A stretch of 64,000 bases of DNA from Pectobacterium carotovorum (GCF_033898505.1 NZ_JAXAFK010000009.1:1-64000); one strand, 5' to 3'. Positions 1 through 10,441 are shown, numbered from the stretch's first letter. Notes: generated by a model not told the origin, from the sequence alone. Numbers and translations are program-made.

Positions 1-2
1 TT

Positions 3-122
3 TGCCTGGCGGCGATAGCGCGGTGGTCCCACCTGACCCCATGCCGAACTCAGAAGTGAAACGCCGTAGCGCCGATGGTAGTGTGGGGCTTCCCCATGTG
101 AGAGTAGGGAACTGCCAGGCAT
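3..122 (+). rRNA. rrf: 5S ribosomal RNA
   Basis: A 120-nt 5S rRNA, a component of the large ribosomal subunit. The ends TGCCTGGCGGC and ACTGCCAGGCAT pair to form the terminal helix, and the interior matches the enterobacterial 5S consensus. It is the last rRNA of an rrn operon whose 16S and 23S genes lie before the window. A tRNA-Asp follows 50 nt later, the arrangement of E. coli rrnH-aspU. Confidence 0.98.
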
Positions 123-172
123 CAAATTAAGCAGTAAACCGGAGCAATCTGGTGGTTGTAAAGAAACTCGGT

Positions 173-249
173 GGAGCGGTAGTTCAGTTGGTTAGAATAC
201 CTGCCTGTCACGCAGGGGGTCGCGGGTTCGAGCCCCGTCCGTTCCGCCA
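173..249 (+). tRNA. aspU: tRNA-Asp (GUC)
   Basis: A 77-nt tRNA gene with encoded CCA. The anticodon loop reads CTGTCAC (anticodon GUC) and the T arm carries GGTTCGAGCC. It lies in the distal part of the rRNA operon and is followed by a strong terminator. The same 77-nt sequence occurs again at 5758-5834. The symbol is assigned by E. coli gene order (5S, aspU ... yafD, mltD, gloB, rnhA, dnaQ, aspV). Confidence 0.97.
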
Positions 250-256
250 CTTATTA

Positions 257-294
257 TGCAAAAAGCCCTAAGTTAACGCTTAGGGCTTTTTGCA
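257..294 (+). terminator. rRNA operon terminator
   Basis: A perfect 16-bp inverted repeat (257-272 with 279-294) with a 6-nt loop; the right arm contains TTTTT. It starts 8 nt after the tRNA-Asp and probably ends the rRNA-tRNA transcript. Confidence 0.9.
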
Positions 295-365
295 TATTCA
301 GACATTAGCGTTTTTAGATGGATCCCTCTCTTCTCTTACTTTTTGTTTTTGTCCACCATTTATTT

Positions 366-395
366 TTCCCTTCCCTTCCCTTCCCTTCCCTTCCC
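366..395. repeat. (TTCCC)6 pentanucleotide tract
   Basis: Six uninterrupted copies of TTCCC (GGGAA on the other strand) in the gap between the rRNA operon terminator and yafD, about 105-135 bp before the yafD start. Such tracts change copy number by replication slippage. Whether this one alters promoter spacing is unknown. Nothing else was recognised between 295 and 499. Confidence 0.9.
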
Positions 396-499
396 TATCT
401 TCAGGCGTACATTGCAAGTCTGCGATAAAATTCTTATAACGGAAGTGGGCTCTTTTTTGATAGGGTATTTGGTGTATTGAAACTGATAGTGGATGAGGC

Positions 500-1288
500 G
501 TGCGGAAAAAAACCTATGCAATGAGGTATGTTGCCGGCCAACCAGCTGAACGTATCTTTCCTCCCGGGGAAATGCATTATCCGGGGCAAGTGCTACCGAC
601 AGGCTCATTGTTGCTGGAGGGAGATGTTTTACGTGTAATGGTGTGGAACATTTTTAAGCAGCAACGAATGAATTGGCTTTCCGTATTGCAAAATTTTGGC
701 AAAGGCACTCAGTTAGTCCTGTTGCAGGAAGCGCAAAGCACGCCAGAACTCATCCGTTTTGCAACCACTAACTACCTTTCTGCCGATCAGGTTCCTGCTA
801 TTATTCTCCCACAACATCCATCTGGTGTGATGACGCTATCGGCAGCTCAGCCAGTATATTGCTGTCCTTTACGTGAAAGGGAACCCTTGTTGCGTTTGGC
901 TAAGTCCTCTTTGGTGACGGTCTACGCGCTTCAAAATGGCCAAAGACTGATGGTGATTAATATCCATGCGGTTAACTTTAGTTTTGGTGTTGAGGTGTAT
1001 ACCAAGCAGTTGGCTGCAATTGGGGAACAGCTCTTACATCATCAGGGGCCAGCTATTATGGCTGGGGATTTTAATGCGTGGAGTCAGCAGCGTATTAACG
1101 CACTTAATCGGTTTGCGGCAAGGATGGGGTTGCAGGAAGTACATTTCGTTGATGACCAGCGGCGCAAGGCATTTGGTCGACCGCTAGATTTCGTCTTTTA
1201 CCGTGAACTGGCCGTAAACCAGTCTTCCGTCTTGGTGACTCAAGCTTCAGATCACAACCCACTGCTCGTCGAGTTTAGCCTGGTTTAA
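500..1288 (+). CDS. yafD: Endonuclease/exonuclease/phosphatase family protein YafD
   Basis: A 262-residue protein closely resembling E. coli YafD from its N-terminal [19 protein letters not shown] to its end. The endonuclease/exonuclease/phosphatase fold is supported by VMVWNIFKQ near the start, the catalytic-type [14 protein letters not shown] and the terminal SDHNPLL. The family hydrolyses phosphodiester or phosphomonoester bonds with a divalent metal; the substrate of YafD is not established. The chosen start is GTG at 500, which matches the family N-terminus although the GAGG before it is very close; ATG at 521 is the alternative. It converges on mltD across a shared terminator. Confidence 0.92.
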   Translation: MRKKTYAMRYVAGQPAERIFPPGEMHYPGQVLPTGSLLLEGDVLRVMVWNIFKQQRMNWLSVLQNFGKGTQLVLLQEAQSTPELIRFATTNYLSADQVPAIILPQHPSGVMTLSAAQPVYCCPLREREPLLRLAKSSLVTVYALQNGQRLMVINIHAVNFSFGVEVYTKQLAAIGEQLLHHQGPAIMAGDFNAWSQQRINALNRFAARMGLQEVHFVDDQRRKAFGRPLDFVFYRELAVNQSSVLVTQASDHNPLLVEFSLV

Positions 1289-1300
1289 TCGCCATAAAAA

Positions 1301-1331
1301 AACAGCCCTCTACATCTGTAGGAGGGCTGTT
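1301..1331. terminator. Bidirectional terminator between yafD and mltD
   Basis: An inverted repeat (AACAGCCCTC pairing with GAGGGCTGTT, one bulge) lies between two converging genes and is preceded by an A-run on the + strand, so it can act on the minus-strand mltD transcript as well as on yafD. Confidence 0.75.
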
Positions 1332-1355
1332 CTTGTTACTGATTCAGATATGACG

Positions 1356-2729
1356 TTAAGAATCAGGCTTTATATTGCTGCTAACATAAAGCGTCAGACG
1401 ATCGCCTGGCTGGATGTTGGCATTCTTGTTGATAACCGTATTCCAGCGCATCACATCAGCGATATTTACGCCATGGCGCTTAGCGATGCTTGCCAGCGAA
1501 TCACCTTTCCGAACTTGATAGGTGATAGAACTGCTATTGCCTGAAGCTTTGGCAACTTGTAGCGTCTGACCAACCTTGAGCGCACCGGCGCTACGCAGAT
1601 TGTTCCAACTCTGCAAATCTTTCGTGCTGACATTAAGCCGTGCCGCAATTGCTGATAAGGTATCACCCGAGCGTACCTTATACTGCTGTGATGCTGGTGT
1701 CGGCTGCGTTTGCGCTAAGCGTGTTGGTTGAATCGCGGCGATGTCACCATCAGCAAGTGAATCTTTCAACTGCTCAACGTGAGCTTTAGGAACCATAATG
1801 TAATGTGGCCCATTTGGTGCGGTGACATTACGTTTATAGCCCGAATTATAGCTCTTCAGCTTATTCAGCGACAGACCAGCCATCTCAGCGGCTTGTGTCA
1901 ATTCTATCTGCTGCCCCAGTTCAACCTTTGCTAATGCTCGGCTTTCATTAGGTTGCGGCAGACTCACGCCGTACTTCTTACTGTTTTTTAGAATATCGCT
2001 CAAGGCCAGCATCTTAGGAACATAAATTGACGTTTCACGCGGTAACGCCAGTGCCCAGAAGTTGGTTGATTTCCCTTTCGCTTTATTCGCTTTCATGGCC
2101 TGCATGACACGACCTTCACCACTGTTATAAGCAGCAACGGTTAATAACCAATCGCCATCAAACATGGTGTTGAGTCGCTGCATCATATCCAGCGCAGCCG
2201 TCGTAGACGCAATTACGTCACGACGTCCGTCGTACCACTGGTTCTGTTTCAAACCATAATTACGTCCTGTACCAGGGATAATCTGCCATAGCCCTGCGGC
2301 ATTGGCGGATGATGTGGCACTTGGATCAAAAGCGCTCTCCACTATGGGTAGCAGTACCAGTTCCATCGGCATTTTACGTTGCTTAATCTGCTCGACTATC
2401 CAGTACATGTACGGCTCTGCCCGTAATGTTACATCGTGGAGATAGCTCTTATTTTTCAAATAACGCGTTTTTTGCTCGCGGATCCGGGCGTTATCCGGAA
2501 CCTCCATCTTCAGCTCGTCGCCAATGAAGTTCCACAGATCTCGTTGCGCAAGGCTATCGTCATCTAACCATCGCGCTGAGGCCTCTCGACCATCTGTGTA
2601 CTTTCCTGCTTCACTTTGACTTGCCGAAGACAAACTCTGTGCATGCTGCTTGGGTTGCGAGGTGTCATGTGGTGAAACCTGGCAACCCGCCAGCAAGACT
2701 GAGGCGATGATTATCGCTTTAGCCTTCAT
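1356..2729 (-). CDS. mltD: Membrane-bound lytic murein transglycosylase D
   Basis: A 457-residue outer-membrane lipoprotein that cleaves the MurNAc-GlcNAc bond of peptidoglycan, forming 1,6-anhydro ends. The N-terminus is a lipoprotein signal with lipobox LLAGC (Cys16). The SLT-type catalytic domain spans about residues 100-240, with the catalytic Glu in PIVESAFDP and the fold motifs AAGLWQIIPGTGRNYGL and AAYNSGEGRV. Two LysM peptidoglycan-binding domains follow (about 350-392 and 405-450; YKVRSGDTLSAIA and YQVRKGDSLASIA). Length and order match E. coli MltD. It is upstream-adjacent to gloB, with about 70 bp between them. Confidence 0.97.
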   Translation of the reverse strand: MKAKAIIIASVLLAGCQVSPHDTSQPKQHAQSLSSASQSEAGKYTDGREASARWLDDDSLAQRDLWNFIGDELKMEVPDNARIREQKTRYLKNKSYLHDVTLRAEPYMYWIVEQIKQRKMPMELVLLPIVESAFDPSATSSANAAGLWQIIPGTGRNYGLKQNQWYDGRRDVIASTTAALDMMQRLNTMFDGDWLLTVAAYNSGEGRVMQAMKANKAKGKSTNFWALALPRETSIYVPKMLALSDILKNSKKYGVSLPQPNESRALAKVELGQQIELTQAAEMAGLSLNKLKSYNSGYKRNVTAPNGPHYIMVPKAHVEQLKDSLADGDIAAIQPTRLAQTQPTPASQQYKVRSGDTLSAIAARLNVSTKDLQSWNNLRSAGALKVGQTLQVAKASGNSSSITYQVRKGDSLASIAKRHGVNIADVMRWNTVINKNANIQPGDRLTLYVSSNIKPDS

Positions 2730-2800
2730 ATGTTGGTCAATAGTTTGCTTAAAAGACGAGCAAGGATACTTTGATTAGAGGAATAGCACAACCTAAACCT

Positions 2801-3556
2801 TCAGAAGCAGTCTTTCTTGCTGCGTAGCATCTCAAAAACTTGCCAATTCTCTATATTTTCAGGTTCTTTTGATAATTTCCTTTTTAAATCAAATTCATGA
2901 CAGCGAAGAAATAGGTTGATTCTTCTCTCCAGTCCTAATGTTGTTGGTAAACTAGACTGCGATTTTTCTCGTATCTGACTGATTTCATGGAGATAAGCTT
3001 CAATATTCTGATCTTCAGGCCATATAGTATTAGAAAACCTTAAGTTTGATAGCGTGTATTCATGCGCACAGCACACTACCGTATCATCAGGAAGAACTGC
3101 TATTTTTTGAATTGATTCATACATTTGTTTTGGCATGCCTTCAAAAATACGACCGCATCCCGCTGAAAACAGGGTATCGCCACAGAACAAAAATGGCGCG
3201 TTATAGTAGGCAATATGACCAGATGTGTGTCCTGGAACCTCAATTACAGAAAATTCCGAATTTAACAAAGAGACGGTGTTTCCTTCCTCAACTAGGCAGG
3301 TTGCGCCACATTTAGCGGTTTCTTTTGGGCCAAAAACAGGCAGATTAGGGTAGTGCTTCAGGAGTTCATTGACGCCCCCCACATGGTCGTTATGGTGGTG
3401 AGTGAGTAAGATAGCTTCAGGAAAAAGTGCGTGTTGATCGAGCGCTTCAAGCACTGGTGTCGCTTCACCGGGATCGACGATCACGCAGTGGTTTTCTTTA
3501 TTGCTCAATAGCCAAATGTAGTTGTCCTGAAGTGCGGGGATACTGATAAGATTCAT
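2801..3556 (-). CDS. gloB: Hydroxyacylglutathione hydrolase (glyoxalase II)
   Basis: A 251-residue metallo-beta-lactamase-fold enzyme of the cytoplasmic glyoxalase pathway; it hydrolyses S-D-lactoylglutathione to D-lactate and glutathione during methylglyoxal detoxification. The metal-binding signature [10 protein letters not shown] is at about residues 52-61; further ligands are in [21 protein letters not shown] and CCAHEYT. The length equals the family norm. The ATG at 3556 follows the Shine-Dalgarno sequence AGAGGTGATGA. It is divergent from yafS, 43 bp away, as in E. coli. Confidence 0.97.
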   Translation of the reverse strand: MNLISIPALQDNYIWLLSNKENHCVIVDPGEATPVLEALDQHALFPEAILLTHHHNDHVGGVNELLKHYPNLPVFGPKETAKCGATCLVEEGNTVSLLNSEFSVIEVPGHTSGHIAYYNAPFLFCGDTLFSAGCGRIFEGMPKQMYESIQKIAVLPDDTVVCCAHEYTLSNLRFSNTIWPEDQNIEAYLHEISQIREKSQSSLPTTLGLERRINLFLRCHEFDLKRKLSKEPENIENWQVFEMLRSKKDCF

Positions 3557-3599
3557 TCATCACCTCTTTTTGCGAGCAGCCTGAGGACGAGAACAGAAG

Positions 3600-4310
3600 A
3601 TGAAATCGGCACAAATCCCTCAGACCATTGTTGCACCTGATTCATGGGATGATATCACCTGTGGGCAGTTTTATCGCGAGTCGCTTGAGCTGGCTTTGTT
3701 GCCATGGTGGCCAAAGCTCTTTGGCTTCCATCTTATTAAAGTCGGGGCGTTGAGTGCGGAAATCCATATCACGGAGTGCGCGATTGCGCATCAGGTTAAC
3801 GTGGCTCCACACGGTGATAATCTTCAAGTCGTGGCTGATGCTCATCAATTACCTTTCTCTGAAAAGTCGATCGATGCCTGCCTGCTCGCTCAAACACTAT
3901 CTTATTCGTCTGATCCGCATCGTGTTTTGCGCGAAGTTGACCGTGTTTTGGTCGATGATGGTTGGTTAATTCTGAGCACGTTTAATCCGATCAGTCTGGT
4001 TGGCTTGGGTAAACTGATCCCCAGACTCAATAAAAAGCATCCCTATTGCAGCCGCATGTTTACTCAAATGCGCATAACGGACTGGCTGGGGCTCCTGAAC
4101 TACGAGGTTATCCATCAGACGCATTTTCACGTTACGCCATGGCGAAGAAATAAAGGGAAGTTGAATAAACATATTCCGATGCTAGGGTGCCTGACGCTGA
4201 TTATTGCCCGAAAGCGCACGATTCCACTGACGTTTACGCCTATGAGGACACGGTTGCGTAAAGCATCTGTGCGCCGCACGGTGGGCGCAACAAAGATATA
4301 TCGGAGATGA
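3600..4310 (+). CDS. yafS: SAM-dependent methyltransferase YafS
   Basis: A 236-residue class I SAM-dependent methyltransferase-like protein. The core has an aspartate at the nucleotide-binding position (VVADAHQLPF), the post-II region SIDACLLAQTLSYSSDPHRVL and VLVDDGWLILSTFNP, as in the Methyltransf_11 family. The glycine-rich motif I is poor, as is typical of YafS. The substrate is unknown. Its place between gloB and rnhA matches E. coli, supporting the name. The C-terminus is rich in Arg and Lys. Confidence 0.9.
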   Translation: MKSAQIPQTIVAPDSWDDITCGQFYRESLELALLPWWPKLFGFHLIKVGALSAEIHITECAIAHQVNVAPHGDNLQVVADAHQLPFSEKSIDACLLAQTLSYSSDPHRVLREVDRVLVDDGWLILSTFNPISLVGLGKLIPRLNKKHPYCSRMFTQMRITDWLGLLNYEVIHQTHFHVTPWRRNKGKLNKHIPMLGCLTLIIARKRTIPLTFTPMRTRLRKASVRRTVGATKIYRR

Positions 4311-4329
4311 GGCGGACGCCTACGGTGAT

Positions 4330-4794
4330 TTACTCAGCCTGATAACCCGTATCATCAAGCGTTGGCGCACTCGCGGCGGCGCGAGCGAGTTCATCACAGC
4401 GCTCATTTTCCGGGTGCCCGGCGTGTCCTTTTACCCATTCCCAGCGCACGGAATGGCGTTGAATCGCGGTATCCAGCCTTTGCCAAAGGTCGACGTTTTT
4501 GACCGGTTTTTTGTCGGCGGTTTTCCAGCCCCGCTTTTTCCAGTTATGAATCCAGCTGGTTATCCCTTGACGAACATATTGGCTGTCAGTGCAGAGCACC
4601 ACATCGCACTCGGTAGTCAGCGTTTCAAGCGCTGCAATCGCGGCCATCAGCTCCATTCTGTTATTCGTCGTAAGACGATAGCCTGCACTTAACGGTTTTT
4701 CGTGCTGCTTGTAGCGCAGAAGGGCGCCATAACCGCCGGGGCCGGGATTACCGAGGCAAGATCCGTCGGTGAAAATTTCTACCTGTTTGCGCAT
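4330..4794 (-). CDS. rnhA: Ribonuclease HI
   Basis: A 154-residue endonuclease that cuts the RNA strand of RNA-DNA hybrids, removing primers and R-loops. The catalytic carboxylates of the family are visible: Asp10 in [15 protein letters not shown], Glu48 in [10 protein letters not shown], Asp70 in CTDSQYV and Asp134 in ENERCDELA. The frame is open further upstream, but the start at 4794 ([11 protein letters not shown]) matches the known N-terminus; the upstream extension overlaps dnaQ antisense and has no family match. It is divergent from dnaQ with 55 bp between starts, so the promoters must overlap. Confidence 0.97.
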   Translation of the reverse strand: MRKQVEIFTDGSCLGNPGPGGYGALLRYKQHEKPLSAGYRLTTNNRMELMAAIAALETLTTECDVVLCTDSQYVRQGITSWIHNWKKRGWKTADKKPVKNVDLWQRLDTAIQRHSVRWEWVKGHAGHPENERCDELARAAASAPTLDDTGYQAE

Positions 4795-4849
4795 CTCTGG
4801 TAGACTCTCCCTTATGGTAAAAACGGCAAGTCTGACATAAACGAAAACG

Positions 4850-5587
4850 ATGAGCACTGAAATTACGCGACAAATCGTCCTGGATACAGAAACCACCGGT
4901 ATGAATAAGCTGGGGGTTCACTACGAAGGGCATAAAATTATCGAGATCGGTGCGGTCGAAGTAATTAACCGCCGCCTGACTGGCCGCCATTTTCACGTCT
5001 ATATCAAACCCGATCGTTTAGTCGATCCCGAAGCGTATAACGTACACGGTATCAGCGATGAGTTTCTTGCTGACAAACCGACGTATGCGGACATCGTGGA
5101 TGATTTTCTCGATTTTATCCGTGGCGCGGAACTGGTCATTCATAACGCGACGTTTGATATCGGCTTTATGGATTACGAATTTCGGTTACTGAACCGGGAT
5201 CTCCCCAAGACTGAGACGTTCTGTAAGATTACCGATAGCCTGTTTATGGCGCGGAAGATCTTTCCCGGGAAGCGTAACAGTTTGGATGCGCTCTGCGATC
5301 GCTATCAGATAGATAACAGCAAGCGTACGCTGCACGGCGCATTGCTCGATGCCGAGATTCTGGCTGAAGTTTATCTGGCGATGACCGGTGGCCAAACGTC
5401 TCTGACTTTCTCGATGGAAGGAGAAACGCAACAGAAGAACGAGAATACCGAAACAATCCAGAGAATTGTCCGCCCTCAATCGGCGTTAAAGGTGCTTTAC
5501 GCTGATGAGGCAGAGCTATTAGCGCATGAACAGCGTCTGGATTTGATTGCTAAAAAAGGTGGTAGTTGCCTGTGGCGAGCTGAATAA
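4850..5587 (+). CDS. dnaQ: DNA polymerase III epsilon subunit (3'-5' proofreading exonuclease)
   Basis: A 245-residue DEDDh exonuclease that proofreads for the replicative polymerase as part of the alpha-epsilon-theta core. ExoI (VLDTETTG, Asp12 and Glu14), ExoII ([12 protein letters not shown]) and ExoIII ([14 protein letters not shown]) are all present. The flexible linker after about residue 185 and the C-terminal clamp/alpha-binding segment ending GGSCLWRAE are conserved with E. coli. It is divergent from rnhA and followed by a tRNA-Asp gene, as in E. coli. About 170 bp between its stop and the tRNA hold no recognised gene. Confidence 0.98.
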   Translation: MSTEITRQIVLDTETTGMNKLGVHYEGHKIIEIGAVEVINRRLTGRHFHVYIKPDRLVDPEAYNVHGISDEFLADKPTYADIVDDFLDFIRGAELVIHNATFDIGFMDYEFRLLNRDLPKTETFCKITDSLFMARKIFPGKRNSLDALCDRYQIDNSKRTLHGALLDAEILAEVYLAMTGGQTSLTFSMEGETQQKNENTETIQRIVRPQSALKVLYADEAELLAHEQRLDLIAKKGGSCLWRAE

Positions 5588-5757
5588 TGCCGCCGGAGTG
5601 TCACCCTGATGTTGCAAAACGGCGAGGGAGATCGCATCGCAGGTGAGAGAATAATCACTAAGATGAAATTATAAGCAAACAGAAACGGTTAGTTATAAAA
5701 AGCATTGACGTAATAGTGCCATCATCTTAGTATTCATCCCGCTCAATGAGCACGAGT

Positions 5758-5834
5758 GGAGCGGTAGTTCAGTTGGTTAGAATACCTGCCTGTCACGCAG
5801 GGGGTCGCGGGTTCGAGCCCCGTCCGTTCCGCCA
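5758..5834 (+). tRNA. aspV: tRNA-Asp (GUC), second copy
   Basis: A 77-nt gene identical to the copy at 173-249, with anticodon GUC and encoded CCA. It stands alone after dnaQ, the position of E. coli aspV, and has its own terminator. Its wobble guanine is normally converted to queuosine, the base recognised by GluQ, encoded at 24440-25426. Confidence 0.97.
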
Positions 5835-5845
5835 CTTATATGAAG

Positions 5846-5876
5846 ACCCTGAATCAGCAATGATTCAGGGTTTTTT
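5846..5876 (+). terminator. tRNA-Asp terminator
   Basis: A perfect 11-bp stem (ACCCTGAATCA with TGATTCAGGGT), loop GCAA, followed by TTTTT. It is a canonical rho-independent terminator 12 nt after the tRNA. Confidence 0.92.
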
Positions 5877-5956
5877 CATTTCTGGGTTTATCAAAAAAAG
5901 ACTGTAGAGACGCGTTTGTAGAAAATGCGGCCACCCGAAAAGCAGCGGCCGTTTTT

Positions 5957-6943
<987 letters not shown>

Positions 6944-9124
6944 TTATAGCGCACAGGACACACAGCCCTGAACTTCGGTGCCTTCCAGCGCCATCTGCCG
7001 TATGCGAATGTAATAAATAGTCTTAATGCCTTTAGTCCAGGCGTAGATCTGCGCTTTATTGATGTCACGCGTGGTGGCGGTATCACGGAAAAACAGCGTC
7101 AGCGATAGCCCCTGATCGACGTGCTGCGTGGCGGCGGCATAAGTGTCGATGATCTTCTGCGGTCCGATTTCATAGGCATCCTGGTAATACTCCAGGTTGT
7201 CATTATTCATGTAAGGGGCAGGGTAGTAGACGCGGCCGATCTTGCCCTCTTTACGAATTTCGATGCGTGACACAATCGGGTGGATACTGGACGTCGAGTG
7301 GTTGATATACGAAATCGAACCGGTCGGTGGAACGGCCTGCAAGTTCTGGTTATAAATGCCGTGTGCCATAACGGATTCGCGTAGCGCCGCCCAGTCCTGC
7401 TGAGTGGGAATGTGGATGTCAGCCTGTTCAAACAGTTCACGGGCGCGCGCTGTTGTGGGTTCCCAGCGCTGTTCAACGTATTTATCAAAATACTCACCCG
7501 TGGCGTATTTGGAGTGCTCGAAGCCTGAGAAGCGCTGGTTCCGCTCTATTGCTAACGCATTCGATGCCCGAATCGCGTGGAAAGCAACGATATAGAAATA
7601 GATATTGGTGAAATCGACGGCTTCTTCTGTACCGTAAAAGATACGCTCTTTCGCCAAATAGCCGTGCAGGTTCATCTGTCCTAAACCAATCGCATGTGAC
7701 TCGTCGTTGCCTTTCTCGATGGACGGTACGGAGCGGATGTGGCTCATGTCGGAAACGGCGGTCAGCGCGCGGATCGCCATTTCAACCGTCTGGCCGAAAT
7801 CGGGCGAAGCCATCGCGTTGGCAATATTCATCGATCCAAGGTTACAGGAGATGTCCTTGCCAATGTGGCGATAGCCAAGATCGTCGTCGTACAGGCTGGC
7901 GTCGTTGACCTGCAAAATTTCAGAGCACAGGTTACTCATATTAATGCGGCCGTGAATCGGGTTCGCGCGATTCACCGTATCCTCAAACATCATATAGGGA
8001 TAACCGGACTCGAACTGGATTTCGGCGAGGATCTGGAAGAATTCGCGCGCCTTGATTTGGGATTTACGGATGCGCTTGTCGTTTACCATCTCATGGTATT
8101 TTTCGGTGACGCTAATTTCTGACAGCGGCACACCATAAACCTGTTCGACATCATAGGGCGAGAACAGGTACATCACCTGATTATTCTTCGCCAACTGGAA
8201 TGTGATATCGGGGATGACCACGCCTAAAGACAGCGTCTTGATGCGGATTTTCTCATCGGCATTTTCCCGCTTGGTATCCAGAAAACGCAGAATATCTGGA
8301 TGGTGTGCGTTGAGGTACACCGCCCCCGCGCCCTGACGCGCCCCAAGCTGGTTGGCATAGGAGAACGCATCTTCCAGCATTTTCATGATAGGAATAATGC
8401 CGGATGACTGATTTTCGATACGCTTGATCGGCGCACCGGTCTCGCGGATGTTGCTGAGCATGAAAGCTACGCCGCCGCCGCGTTTTGAAAGCTGGAGTGC
8501 GGAGTTAATTGCTCGGCCAATCGACTCCATATTGTCTTCAATGCGCAGCAGGAAGCAGGAGACCAGTTCACCGCGCTGCTTTTTGCCGCAGTTGAGGAAC
8601 GTGGGGGTCGCGGGCTGAAAGCGCCCGCTGATGATTTCATCGACCAGCGCGCCAGCCAGTGCGGTGTCTCCTTTGGCGAGGGTCAGTGCCACGAGGCAGA
8701 CGCGATCTTCGTAGCGCTCCAGATAGCGTTTGCCGTCAAAGGTTTTCAGCGTATAGCCGGTGTAGTATTTGAACGCACCTAAGAAGGTTTGAAAGCGGAA
8801 CTTGTGAGCGTAAGCCTGCTGGAAAAGGCTTTTGATGAAATCGAACTGATATTGGTCCAGCACGTCTGCTTCGTAGTAACCTTCTTCCACCAGATAACGC
8901 AGCTTTTCTTCCAGGTTGTGGAAGAACACGGTGTTCTGGTTTACATGCTGTAGGAAATAACGGCGTGCCGCGAGCTTATCCATGTCGAACTGGATATTTC
9001 CCTCTGCGTCGTAGAGGTTTAGCATCGCGTTCAGCGCATGGTAGTCGAGTGTATGGTAATCGAGCGAGTGGGCATCCGCTTCGGCCTTGGTTGCCTTTGC
9101 ACTCACGTGGTCTGTTGTTGCCAA
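6944..9124 (-). CDS. nrdE: Class Ib ribonucleotide reductase, alpha subunit NrdE
   Basis: A 726-residue catalytic subunit that reduces ribonucleoside diphosphates. The active-site half [20 protein letters not shown] carries one redox cysteine; the loop motif [10 protein letters not shown] and the C-terminal CVSC pair, which is re-reduced by NrdH, are present. The N-terminus ([19 protein letters not shown]) is about ten residues longer than in E. coli and includes a near-duplicate [15 protein letters not shown]. The start at 9124 overlaps the end of nrdI by 22 nt, so the two are probably translationally coupled. No ATP-cone domain is seen, as usual for class Ib. Confidence 0.97.
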   Translation of the reverse strand: MATTDHVSAKATKAEADAHSLDYHTLDYHALNAMLNLYDAEGNIQFDMDKLAARRYFLQHVNQNTVFFHNLEEKLRYLVEEGYYEADVLDQYQFDFIKSLFQQAYAHKFRFQTFLGAFKYYTGYTLKTFDGKRYLERYEDRVCLVALTLAKGDTALAGALVDEIISGRFQPATPTFLNCGKKQRGELVSCFLLRIEDNMESIGRAINSALQLSKRGGGVAFMLSNIRETGAPIKRIENQSSGIIPIMKMLEDAFSYANQLGARQGAGAVYLNAHHPDILRFLDTKRENADEKIRIKTLSLGVVIPDITFQLAKNNQVMYLFSPYDVEQVYGVPLSEISVTEKYHEMVNDKRIRKSQIKAREFFQILAEIQFESGYPYMMFEDTVNRANPIHGRINMSNLCSEILQVNDASLYDDDLGYRHIGKDISCNLGSMNIANAMASPDFGQTVEMAIRALTAVSDMSHIRSVPSIEKGNDESHAIGLGQMNLHGYLAKERIFYGTEEAVDFTNIYFYIVAFHAIRASNALAIERNQRFSGFEHSKYATGEYFDKYVEQRWEPTTARARELFEQADIHIPTQQDWAALRESVMAHGIYNQNLQAVPPTGSISYINHSTSSIHPIVSRIEIRKEGKIGRVYYPAPYMNNDNLEYYQDAYEIGPQKIIDTYAAATQHVDQGLSLTLFFRDTATTRDINKAQIYAWTKGIKTIYYIRIRQMALEGTEVQGCVSCAL

Positions 9125-9510
9125 AATTCAGTTACTCCCTTACGCACGTTTGCAACGTCTTCTGCCGTGCCGAGCAATTCAAAGCGGTACAGGTAAGGCA
9201 CCTGACATTTCTGCGCAATGATGTCGCCGGCGATGCAGTACGCTGCACCGAAATTGGTATTGCCTGCGGCAATCACGCCGCGCAGGTAAGCGCGATTGTG
9301 CGGATCGTTGAGAAAGATGATGACCTGACGCGGCACAGCCCCTTTCGTGCTGCCTCCGCCGTAGCTGGGGACAACCAGAATATAGGGGCGATCAACTTTC
9401 AATGCAGGCTGTTCTGTCGCTATCGGAATTCTCAGGGCTGGCAAGCCAACCCTGGAAATGAAGCGATGCGTGTTTTCCGACTGGCTGGAGAAATAGACCA
9501 GCGGGTTCAT
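9103..9510 (-). CDS. nrdI: Flavodoxin-like protein NrdI
   Basis: A 135-residue FMN protein that delivers the oxidant (superoxide) needed to build the manganese-tyrosyl radical cofactor of NrdF. The phosphate-binding loop [14 protein letters not shown] is at residues 5-18, and VPSYGGGS and [12 protein letters not shown] mark the flavin loops. It lies 9 bp after nrdH and overlaps nrdE by 22 nt, so it is the second gene of the operon. Confidence 0.96.
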   Translation of the reverse strand: MNPLVYFSSQSENTHRFISRVGLPALRIPIATEQPALKVDRPYILVVPSYGGGSTKGAVPRQVIIFLNDPHNRAYLRGVIAAGNTNFGAAYCIAGDIIAQKCQVPYLYRFELLGTAEDVANVRKGVTEFWQQQTT

Positions 9511-9519
9511 ATTGCCCCC

Positions 9520-9759
9520 TTACTGCAATTGCAGGGCGGCGTTCAGAGTACTGATCTTATCCGGGCGGAAACCGCTCCAATGATCGTCGGCCGTCATCAC
9601 GACGGGCACTTGCTGATAGCCCAACGCTCTTACCTGCTGTAACGCCTGTTCATCTTCAGTTAAGTCCACCAGTTGATAGTGAATTCCTTGCTTATCCAGC
9701 GCACGACATGTGGCGTTGCATTGAACACAATCTGGCTTAGTGAAAATAGTAATACGCAT
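9520..9759 (-). CDS. nrdH: Glutaredoxin-like protein NrdH
   Basis: A 79-residue redoxin that supplies electrons to NrdEF, with thioredoxin-like specificity. The active site is CVQC at residues 11-14 (TKPDCVQCNAT) and the C-terminal DHWSGFRPDKI is the NrdH hallmark that replaces the glutathione site of glutaredoxins. It is the first gene of nrdHIEF; its promoter must lie in 9760-10130. Confidence 0.97.
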   Translation of the reverse strand: MRITIFTKPDCVQCNATCRALDKQGIHYQLVDLTEDEQALQQVRALGYQQVPVVMTADDHWSGFRPDKISTLNAALQLQ

Positions 9760-9905
9760 GATTCGTATTTACCCTTTGGCGTGAAAGAAGTATGTCGGAG
9801 CGGCTATCTTCAGGGTATGTGCACCCGAACCGATCCACTGGGTAGCGACGCGTTACGCGAGCGCCACACAAAGAATACTAGATGTGGGTGTTTTAAATTT
9901 CAACC

Positions 9906-9921
9906 ACACAAGATATATGAT
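9906..9921. promoter_or_regulatory. Possible NrdR box upstream of nrdH
   Basis: On the minus strand this reads ATCATATATCTTGTGT, whose right half fits the NrdR consensus (acaCwAtATaTwGtgt). It lies about 150 bp before the nrdH start, as expected for nrdHIEF repression by NrdR. NrdR boxes normally come in pairs about 31 bp apart; the partner expected around 9874-9889 is poor (only its GTGGGT end fits), so the call is tentative. Confidence 0.45.
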
Positions 9922-10007
9922 TTTTAGTTGGCCTTATACAAATTGACGCAAACCCTGATGCAGCAAGGCTGGTAGAGAATGCAAGTAAAAAATGCAGAAA
10001 GAAATAA

Positions 10008-10025
10008 ATGTGATGCGCATCATTT
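10008..10025. promoter_or_regulatory. Palindromic operator-like site upstream of nrdH
   Basis: The core GATGCGCATC (10012-10021) is a perfect palindrome, and TGATGCGCATCA lies in AT-rich flanks. It resembles an FNR site (TTGAT-N4-ATCAA) with one mismatch per half, and more loosely a Fur site. nrdHIEF is iron-regulated in E. coli, so either reading is possible. It is about 250 bp before nrdH. Confidence 0.35.
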
Positions 10026-10138
10026 TTGACGAAATAGTGTGCGACGAAATGAAGGGTAATGTGGGAAAGACAAAAGCCAACATGACTAATCCAGCTTTCC
10101 TTTGGTAAAAGGTGGCTTCTTAGTAACGCTTTTTTATG

Positions 10139-10441
10139 CTGACTAAGAGACAATTTCGTGCGCAATGAAACCAGCATTTTCATGCTACTTCATAGCACGC
10201 GCCCGACGCAGGGCGCTCAGTCGCCGCCGCCCTGCGAACCCAGGCTTCCGGCTAAATTATGCCGCTACGCGGTTCCATCGGTGCCCATGCCCGCTTTTCG
10301 AGCCGCCAGCGACATGCTCCCGGCATGGCGCTGGCTTTCGCGACGTCCTGTCGCTCACTCGGCGGTCAAGCGCACCGCTGCATAATTTTCACGCCGGATA
10401 ACGGCAAAATCCTTGATGCCCTTATATTTGTGACTAAGAGA
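10139..10441. repeat. Structured dispersed repeat, copy 1
   Basis: An intergenic element of about 300 bp, clearly homologous to 32738-33043. Both begin near GACTnAGAGACnnTTTCGTGCG, share GCACGCGCCCGAC, CCCAGGCTT, AAATTATGCCGCT and GCATAATTTT, and end near ACGGCAAAA followed by a degenerate copy of the start. Here the ends carry an 11-bp direct repeat TGACTAAGAGA (10140-10150 and 10431-10441). Inside are a 9-bp stem (10207-10215 with 10228-10236) and a long-range stem AAATTATGC/GCATAATTT (10254-10262 with 10380-10388). No convincing gene is present; the two short frames across it have no counterpart in copy 2. Confidence 0.85.

Noticed and set aside
360..608. Minus-strand open frame across the TTCCC tract
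   Set aside because: Its C-terminus is only the translated repeat (KGREGKGREK) and it overlaps yafD antisense; no family match.
4795..4896. N-terminal extension of rnhA
   Set aside because: RNase HI begins at [11 protein letters not shown]; the extension is antisense to the dnaQ start and has no family match.
5927..5953. CGGCC/GGCCG stem followed by T-run beside the nrdF stop
   Set aside because: The T-run is on the + strand, wrong for the minus-strand nrdHIEF transcript, and the 5-bp stem has a long loop.
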